A stretch of DNA of 64,000 nucleotides, taken from positions 1,054,001 to 1,118,000 of the forward strand of contig CM073202.1 in assembly GCA_037042915.1 (NCBI GenBank), written 5' to 3'. Origin of the DNA: Auricularia sp. M13 (Eukaryota > Basidiomycota > Agaricomycetes > Auriculariales > Auriculariaceae). Position 1 is the first letter of the stretch. Each line of letters opens with the position of its first letter. Under the pieces are notes generated by a model. That model did not search any database and was not told the origin of the DNA. It saw only the letters and a list, made by a program, of their open reading frames with translations. Position numbers and translations under genes: made by a program. Below, piece by piece: positions 56,992 through 64,000 of this stretch.

Positions 56992-58671
56992 ATGTCAGTC
57001 ATCGAATCCCCTGCCTGGCACGACTGGCCTATTCCGCCGCTCGGACCAAAACGATTTGGTCACTTTATTCTTTTTCGCCTTGACACAAAGGCTTCCGTTG
57101 CCGCACTCGAAGACGATGCGGCCTCTCGCGCAGCGGCGCTCCTACCTCAGGACTGGTTCCTCGGCATCATCATGGCAGTACGTGTGCACCAAAGACATGA
57201 GAGCCGTTGGATTCACGACACTCGCCAGAATGGCCTAGAGAATGCGTACAATCCAGACGGCAGAGCCAGGCTCAATTTTCGATTCTCCTTTGTAGGCGTG
57301 GGTCTGCCCGATCCTGCGCACGCGTCCGTTCCCATAGCTCCCGCCGCTCAGGTCTTAGAATCCCGTCCGCCTATTGCTCTTTCTTGGCCGCCTCCCTGGT
57401 CAAATCTTTATGTCCACACCCACTCTCCCCCTTCAGGTGTCATTTCTCGCATCCAATACGGGTCGACTCCTCTGGCCGGCAGTCTCGATCAGGGGCAGCT
57501 TGATGGTCTCGATGACTGCGTCTTGACAGACAACTACAATCTTAGTCGACTGCGAGCCAAGCAGCAGAGAGCTGCAATGGAAGCCAAGCAGCAGATGGCT
57601 GCAATGGCCAACGATGAATCTGAGAACTCCTCTCCGAACGGTCGAACCAGAAACTCTTTCGAGTCTGGGCATGGATCGGAGTTTAGCTCTATCGATGAAG
57701 TCTCGCTCGACGACGACATGCAGGCCAAGTTCGATCAGTTGCGCTTGTACATTGAACTGTCGTTAGATTCAACAGTCTGCCCCGGGATGCCTGCGGACCC
57801 TGCCTTGTACAAACAGCGGGCAGCGGAGGTGGAAGAGTGCGTTATATCACGGTATATCATGGTGAAATTTGACAATTTTTATAGCATCTGGTTCGAGTGG
57901 CAGGAGCGTATGCTTCGGGAAATTTTGGCGAAGCGGCCGTTACAGACGTCTGATTGGATTCAAGGCGTAGAAAACGCTCGCAACGGACCTTTGGAAGACG
58001 AGTGAGTGTTAGCTCCAACTTCCCACCTTTCTTGACGCCTGGGCTAGGGCTCCACTGATCCCGAATGAGGGACCATTGGACGATTTTGCTGTCCTGCCCG
58101 AGCACGCAATTGATAGCTTTGTCGAGCAAGGTACGATTGGTCCATGACTGTGCGGCTGAATGTCGCCCACCGTGCTCGCAGCTCGAATATCTCGTGGAAG
58201 TTTTGACTCTAGCGTGGACTTGCATGCACCTGCAGTTACGATCGCTCCCGGACGAACAAGTCCCGCGACGAACAACTACGATCATGACATGGTCTCAGGT
58301 TCCCACCCGCAACTTGGCTTGGTCAATGCTGGAGCAGAAAATGCTGCTGCCTCACTCGTGCCTCTTACCGACCCTCCTGTCGACGCCCCTTTCGCTCCTC
58401 TTGCAGACCGTCCTACCGGTTCCCCCGCCGACGCACGGGCCGGTGAAGACCATCCTCATGTCGCTCGGGACACGACCGCAAATAATAGCCCACCCCCGCA
58501 GCGATCTGGAGGCCGTAAGTGTTTCATATTTCCTTACGAACTGGGCCTCATTCATCTGCACGCAAAGCTGCAGTCACGACTTATCGGAAGATTGTTTTTA
58601 ATTTGCGATCTACTTATCGACGCGTCAAGACCCACTTGATTCGTGGCTTTGGCAAAAAGGCATCGAAGTAG
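56992..58671 (+). CDS. hypothetical host gene, four exons, about 507 residues
   Basis: Exons 56992-58001, 58048-58130, 58182-58514 and 58574-58671 sum to 1,524 nt, a whole number of codons. Introns are GTGAGT...GCTAG, GTACGA...CGCAG and GTAAGT...CTGCAG. I chose the ATG of MSVIESPAWHDWP; an in-frame ATG at 56866 is possible. The N-terminal third has WPIPPLGPKRFGHFILFRLD and DWFLGIIMAVRVHQRHESRW, then a Gln/Ala heptad-like stretch (RAKQQRAAMEAKQQMAAM) that may form a coiled coil. A Ser/Asp-rich linker follows, a helical block (FDNFYSIWFEWQERMLREIL), a Pro/Ala-rich linker and a basic end (GFGKKASK). Family unknown. Confidence 0.65.
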
Positions 58672-59036
58672 AGCCCGGCCTGCGTATGTCGTGGACCTTT
58701 ATGTTATCGCTGTTGCCATTGTGATCTCTTTCGACTTCTTTATTTATCTGGCTGCAATACCATCTGTCCTTACCAGTATATTTATGGAGGCTTCGCTTCA
58801 TCCTGGGTTGACATGTGGCCATGGCGAGATGTCTACTGCAGTCGGAAGCCTTCAATGGGCTTCGGCAATCTAAATTATTAGTGAATTATTTTAACTGAGA
58901 CCACGGAAGGAGACCAACACATGCACTCGAGAGTTCGCCATATCCTCCGTCTAGCAGAGTCGCTCGGGTGTAAGGTCGCTCTACGTGCAGCGTAGGCGAC
59001 GCACGGTGCAGAGTCTCCATCTTTGCGTCGATGCAA
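58672..59036. other. spacer downstream of the hypothetical gene
   Basis: Presumed 3' UTR and intergenic DNA. Short frames only; nothing assignable. Confidence 0.4.
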
Positions 59037-59051
59037 GCTACCATAGGTTAC
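59037..59051. other. target-site duplication of the SINE, left copy
   Basis: GCTACCATAGGTTAC, repeated at 59417-59431. The length fits target-primed reverse transcription. Confidence 0.92.
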
Positions 59052-59416
59052 TTTTTTTTTTTTGTGGAAGCATCAGACCGGCAAGCATCCAACATAGTTG
59101 TCCTACACCGAATCCTGCCCAACCAACCGGAGCTGGTGGGCGCTTAGTTGTGGCTTGCCTTTCGGCTGCCAAACCCGTACCGGATCATGTCCGGCGGAAG
59201 AATGCAGTTATGCAGACTGGGAATGACGTATTTGTCAACAACCAGTACTGTGGGACTCGGCCCGAAGGCCCCTACCCACTAAACTTCCGAAGTGGCTGAA
59301 CCACGGGCACAGAGCCCGTGTTGGGGGACGGGCGAGATTCGAACCCACGACCTGCTATATTGTCAGACCGCGGGTTCACGCTTGGAGTGGCTGCCACTAA
59401 GCCACCGCGTCCCCCT
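59052..59416 (-). mobile_element. tRNA-derived SINE
   Basis: Read on the minus strand. It starts GGGGGACGCGGTGGCTTAGT, with an A box (TGGCTTAGTGG) and, about 60 bases on, a B box (GGTTCGAATC), the internal Pol III promoter of tRNAs. The body is unrelated to tRNA and the element ends in a run of A (T-run at 59052-59063). A perfect 15-bp duplication surrounds it. The head can fold an acceptor-like stem (GGGGACG/CGTCCCC) but has an over-long anticodon-variable region, so it is not a working tRNA gene. About 365 bp. Confidence 0.85.
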
Positions 59417-59431
59417 GCTACCATAGGTTAC

Positions 59432-60170
59432 AACTGCACCGGGACGCAGGGCACTGCGCTGAGTACGGGTGGGTGTCACTGAGAGGGGTAGGTAGGTAGG
59501 TAGGTAGGTGGATGGGGATGCATACACCAGTGTCCGTCGGGGTAGGGCTCATCACCCGCACAGCTCGTGGTCGCAGGGTAAGGCCCCAGGGAGGGGTTGC
59601 GGCGGCGGCGCGCCGCGGCTTCTCGTAGTGGTCCTGTACATCCAGAGTAGCGGCCTGCTCGAACGCGCCACTCCGGTGTACTAACCTGGCTGTCGCCGCG
59701 ATGCCATTGCACGTCCCCAGCAAATCCGAGACAACAAACTGGGGGTAGACACCTAGGACACCGCGATACCGCTGGACCTCGGGGCAGTTGACCAGAATGT
59801 GGTTGCGGGTCTGCAGAGGCACCCCGCAGAAGCACCCGCGCATAAAGGCCCATGTCGAGCGTGCGCAGATGATGGGTGGGGCGAGTTGAGGGAGGAATTC
59901 GGTTTGCGGGCGTATAAAGATTACACCGCGTGATCGACACCCAGTCGTCCTGCCATGTTTAGAGTAGCCTGTCGCCGACGTTGCGATTCGCACGCGTCGT
60001 CGTGAGCGAGAATGGGGGGAGAGAGGACGTCGCGCTCGTCCCCGCCTTCGCCAGCCGGTTCAACGCCTCCTGCCCTGAAAGGTCCTCGTGCCCCGGGCCC
60101 CACGATACCGTGACTTGGTAGCGGTCGTCACATAGCAGAAACTGTTCAATAAGACCAGAAAACATAACAG
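59432..60170 (-). mobile_element. 3' fragment of a LINE (non-LTR retrotransposon)
   Basis: The minus strand encodes an RNase H-like end (VSWGPGHEDLSGQEALNRLAK) followed by the C-terminal zinc motif typical of LINE reverse transcriptases (CFCGVPLQTRNHILVNCP, i.e. CXC...H...C). After it comes a tail with a (TACC)n microsatellite (59490-59513 on the plus strand as GGTA repeats). The two parts are in different frames and the reverse transcriptase itself is missing, so this is a 5'-truncated, decayed copy. The family looks Tad-like but could be another RNase H-bearing clade. Confidence 0.75.
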
Positions 60171-60516
60171 AAAAGATATGCCCAGAATGGGGGCCACGCT
60201 CGAAGGATCGGCCGATTGCAAAAATGATAAAGTGCGAATGGAGCAGAAGGGTACGGGTTGGAGAAGAGATATGTGTACGGGGACGCAGCTAGGAACACTG
60301 ACAAGGAAACAGTGAGACCTATGCACTTATATTGCCGACCACGCTCCCAAACATACGCGACACACCTAGGATGCTTGAATGCCTCGAGCAGGGCTGAATT
60401 CGCTCGGGATTTACGCATGCCGGTTGAATGCGGGGCAGAAAACCGACCCGACGTAACTGGATGTGATCAGCCTTAGCCACGAGCAAATGGCATACCTTGA
60501 TAGCATTGCCCCAATT
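60171..60516. other. intergenic stretch
   Basis: No supported gene or repeat. Confidence 0.35.
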
Positions 60517-61438
60517 GATCTTTATGAGTCATCAAGTGCACATTTATTGCCGCGCACACAAACAGACTTTCTGCGCACAACAAGTGCAGATTTGAAATAA
60601 AACATTTTGTCCAAAGTGTGAATTTCGTCATTTTTGGGCCACTATGCAACGGAGAGTAGCCGAGAAGGGCTGTGTGTGGGACAGCTAGCCAGGTGCTACT
60701 GTAGATGCGGCAGGAGGGCTTGAGCTCGTCGTCCCGGCCCGCATGTCGGAGATCGCCGAATAGGCGCCGGTGAGCAACACCAGCCCATCTCCAGCTTTGT
60801 TTGCCTTCTCATATAGCATTTAGGTGCTGAGACAGTGTATGAGCCTTTCAGATCTCCCTGTATTAGTCTTGACAGGATGCAGGAGTCATTACTGACAGCA
60901 AACAGCCTACTTACTACAGTAGCCGGAGTGGCTGGACCTTAGGCAGCTTTAGGCTTTGATGCTCAACTGTTGAGAAGTCAATGGCTCTCTTAGATTTGTT
61001 TAAAGCTCATGATTAACACATCCATGCGTGCATGCTGTCCTGGGCTTGGGATGTGAGCACTGAACCTCAAACTCACTGCTGATACCATTGGTAACGGACA
61101 TTTTCTGTGGGGAAGCATTTGAGACACTGTCTCAGCACATAATTGGTATATGAGAAGGCAAACGAAGCTGGAGATGGGCTGGTGTTGCTCACCGGCGCCT
61201 ATTCGGCGATCTCCGACATGCGGGACGACGAGCTCAAGCCCTCCTGCCGCATCTACAGTAGCACCTGGCTAGCTGTCCCACAGACAGCCCTTCTCGGCTA
61301 CTCTCCGTTGCATAGTGGCCCAAAAATGACGAAATTCACACTTTGGACAAAATGTTTTATTTCAAATCTGCACTTGTTGTGCGCGGAAAGTCTGTTTGTG
61401 TGCGCGGCAATAAATGTGCACTTGATGATTCATAGATC
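60517..61438. repeat. large inverted repeat (arms about 320 bp, loop about 285 bp)
   Basis: Left arm 60517-60839 and right arm 61125-61438 are inverse copies with a few differences. Outer ends read GATC..ATGA.TCATCAAGTGCAC. Both arms contain GCGATCTCCGACATGCGGG (one of them inverted). The loop holds no gene. It could be a foldback transposon or an inverted duplication; no clear target duplication is visible. Confidence 0.8.
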
Positions 61439-61791
61439 TTGGCTTCCCTCACAACATAATGGTACGCTAACTTCACGTTTGTGCTGACGATGCTGAAGAG
61501 GGATACAGGGGACCAGCTTGCAAACCAATTACGCCTACATGTTCACTGCCCATGTCGACAAAATACCCGCGCCGGAAGTCATTCGCCCCGCCAGGAAATG
61601 AACGGGAATCCAAGGGGAACGTGCGTTCTTTCTTCCCGGTGGATTGTTGTCAGTCTGTATGCAGGTAAATCGCCAATAAGAGTGCTCGTACTGAAGGACG
61701 TGAAAGCTGCTGGAGTCGTTGAATATTTAGTATCACTCGTAAATTTTCGCCTGGGAAGACCAAGTGGGTCTTCTGGTCAAGGAGAAGTGTA
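61439..61791. other. 3' flank of the SGD1-like gene
   Basis: Presumed 3' UTR and intergenic DNA; no other gene seen. Confidence 0.4.
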
Positions 61792-64000
61792 TTAGTCAAA
61801 TGTGTCGAGCGCCGCAACATCCACCCCGGCAGTGAGAGTCTCCTTCGCAACACCCACGGCCCACTGTACGAGCTGTCCCTCCGGACCTTCTAAAGGCTTC
61901 TTGAACGCGGTGTTCAGGAAGTACAACAACCCTTGTTGTAATGCCGGCACACGTGCTGCAAACAGCATAACTCGCTCCACTTCTTCCCTCTTGCGTGTAG
62001 CCTTCGCAATGGACGCTGCAGGAGATGTTACCTGAGTGGAGACGAACAAGTGGACGAGAAGGCGCGTGATGAAACGTCGTGTTTGCGGCTGGAGTAGCTC
62101 GAATTCAAGCGGCTGCAAAGTTCAGGATTGTCAGTGCTGATGCCCAATTCGCAGCGAATGCCATACCTTTAGAGCGGTGATAGCACAAGCACCTTTGGCG
62201 ATCCACCACCCGTAAGCCCGCGCAACATTCTCCAGCTTGGTCTCACTGATCCTACTAGAGTCGTTCCCAAACGCGTCGGCGTCGGCGTTCTTGACGACCT
62301 CGGCACCACCGACCCTAGCCTCGCCCATCCCGCGCAGAAAATCCCAGAGCGCAAACTGCAGCGTGATCTTCTGAGCGGGTGTCGTCGTCTTGAGGATGAC
62401 GAGCGCCCAGAAGGGGTTGTAGGCGCGCTCCGCGCCGAGGCAGTGCAGCGCAACGCGCGCGACCTCGCGCTGCTGGACGTCGTTGAGGCCCAGCGCGGCG
62501 ATCCGCGCCGCGGCATCCACGCAGTCCTCCGACGACATAAGCACGACGAAGATGCTGCGCCGTACGTCCGTGTTCATCCCATGCTTGCGCGCGAGCGCAA
62601 GCAGCGCCTCCTGCTCCGTGTTGACTTCGACCTTTGACGCTGATTGTGGTTGGTGCTCCACCAATGGGTCGCCTGCCCAGGCGGCGCCGACGAGCCACCA
62701 ACGCCCACGCTTGTCTGCCTCGCGGAGATCGACCAGGCCGACGCGGAGGGGCTCGTGAGCTATCACTGCGCATCGTCAGAAATGCGTTACATGGAATATA
62801 CGTCCAAAATGGGCACCTTGTCGTTTTTTAGACAGACCGGACAGGAACTTCTTCATACGCTCCACCACCTCACGCGCACCCGCGGACCCGTCTGCATCGG
62901 GGCCGTGTTTCGCTTTGCCATTCTTGAGGTTCACCAGCGTCTCGATCATGAACTTGGAGCGAGATCTGATACCTAAGGTCAACATGCAAAATGGCAGACA
63001 TAACCAAAAAGGACCATCACGCACCCAACGGCAGCTTTGTTGTTCTCGACTTTGTCTTGAACGAGTTGCACAATATCCTTGAGCGCAGATGGGTCGTCCG
63101 CACGCATCTGCTGGCCGGATGCGCGCACGAGCTTCAAGAGCAGCTCGACGTCGAGTTCATCAAGCGGGCCGGCAAGCAGCTCGCGCACGATGTCGTATGG
63201 CAAGACGCATGCGACGACCTGCAGCGCGTAGAGTGCCGCAAGCAGCGCAAGCAGGTTCGCGCACTGCTTGCTACTGTCGTCCACCGCACCGTCCGCCGCC
63301 TTTGCCTTGGTGTAGGCTGCATCGTAGCGCTCTACGCTCGCCTGCACAAAGTGCGCGGCAAATTCTATGCCGACAAGACGGTGGAGCGCGCCGACCAGCG
63401 CAGCATGAACGACTACAAATGCGTCGAGATGAGCACCGTGGGACGCTATGCCTTCGATTATGAGGTTCGTCAATGTGCTTGTCACATCTGCATGCGGTTC
63501 AGCTTTGCACCCCGTCGAAGGGAAGTATGAGAACTGACCATGTCGACGATGCTTGCGATATGCCTCCTCAAAGTCGGCAAGGACGCTTGCGATGTTTTGC
63601 TCGCTCATTCTGAGGGACGCAGAGTTCCGGCCGATGAGCATGGCGACCTATCATGTAGCTAAATGCTAACCGATTGAGCAAGCCCTTCAGCTGGCGCTGG
63701 AGTTTCAGAGCTTCTTCAGATGGTTCGCTATTGGCAAGCTGCTGCTTGCGCAGAGCGGGAGGAACGTAACGGCCTTGCACCTGGGAAGGTGCAGTTGAAG
63801 GATCCAGCAATTCCTTGGCGGGTATGAGCTCTGGGGGCTCGTCGTCGTCGTCAGAGTGTGGTGACACTGCATCTTGGTGCGAGGCATCCTCGACGCCTTG
63901 CCAGTCTTCTTCTCCGTCCATCTGGACATCAGAATCCGATGCGTCGTCGCTGTCCTCAGCAGAAGAGACGTCAGTGCCTGCAGCTGATGTGTTTTGCTGC
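61792..64000 (-). CDS. SGD1: SGD1/NOM1-like nucleolar MIF4G-MA3 protein, 3' part
   Basis: Exons seen: 61792-62112, 62167-62759, 62817-62972, about 63032-63487, 63539-63606 and 63671 to beyond the window end, so the N-terminus is missing. The visible product starts in an acidic linker and YVPPALRKQQLA, then a MIF4G domain (KGLLNR, SEQNIASVLADFEEAYR, VVACVLPYDIVRELLAG, DELDVELLLKLVRASGQQMR, RSKFMIETLVNLKN). The segment GRWWLVGAAWAGDPLV follows, then an MA3-like domain (KHGMNTDVRRSIFVVLMSSEDCVDAA, AYNPFWALVILK, YGWWIAKG) and a helical C-terminus ending LDTFD. In yeast, Sgd1 is a nucleolar factor for 18S rRNA processing and 40S assembly. Residue order and domain spacing are as in the family. Introns are short GT-AG; the exact border near 63032 is uncertain. 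Confidence 0.9.

Noticed and set aside
59325-59415. Functional tRNA gene
   Set aside because: A and B boxes are present, but the anticodon region cannot form a standard arm. The unit is followed by a body and A-tail with a 15-bp target duplication, so it is the head of a SINE.

Overview
The window looks like nuclear DNA of a filamentous basidiomycete, probably an agaricomycete. The evidence is many short (about 50 nt) GT-AG introns, GC-rich coding DNA, chromodomain-bearing Ty3/gypsy elements, a KDZ (Kyakuja-Dileera-Zisupton) DNA transposon, and an SGD1/NOM1-type host gene with several introns. Most of the first 54 kb is a nest of mobile elements; the last 10 kb is ordinary host sequence with small repeats. 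All matches are by eye from family motifs; no database was searched.

Layout. 1-1007: fragment of a Ty3/gypsy integrase (element D, minus). 1008-4106: GC-rich segment without a recognisable gene. 4107-42253: Ty3/gypsy element A (plus), split by element B. 8747-38301: Ty3/gypsy element B (minus), inserted in A with a 5-bp target duplication (CTTGC) and itself split by element K and by a 450-bp MITE-like insert. 14506-32410: element K, a 17.9-kb KDZ transposon with about 0.7-kb terminal inverted repeats and an 8-bp target duplication (TGTCGAAT). 17587-19067: a 1.5-kb LTR element T (plus), inserted in a K gene. 43227-52295: Ty3/gypsy element C (minus), a close relative of A lying tail to tail with it. 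52688-53876: hAT-like non-autonomous element. 55076-58671: two divergent host genes of unknown function. 59052-60170: a SINE and a LINE 3' fragment. 60517-61438: large inverted repeat. 61792-64000: 3' part of an SGD1/NOM1-like gene.

How the parts work together. K carries a transposase gene with D..D..E-type KDZ motifs. It continues in phase-compatible exons into an Ulp1-like domain whose expected catalytic His and Cys read as Asp and Ser. K also carries a second large gene (10 exon segments, all in phase, 1,708 codons once T is set aside) that I cannot assign. Four introns of the K genes contain arrays of a CTGCGN hexamer placed right after the 5' splice site, and the same hexamer recurs through the non-coding parts of K. 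Elements A and C each carry, antisense to pol and before the 3' LTR, a gene with a Cys spacing like Zn(II)2Cys6 factors and an acidic tail. These two element-borne genes and the K companion gene are the strongest candidates for undescribed biology here.

Relative age. B entered A, K entered B, and T entered K. LTR pairs differ by roughly 14 of 723 (A), 8 of 298 (B) and 1 of 153 (T) positions by my count, so the nest looks recent.
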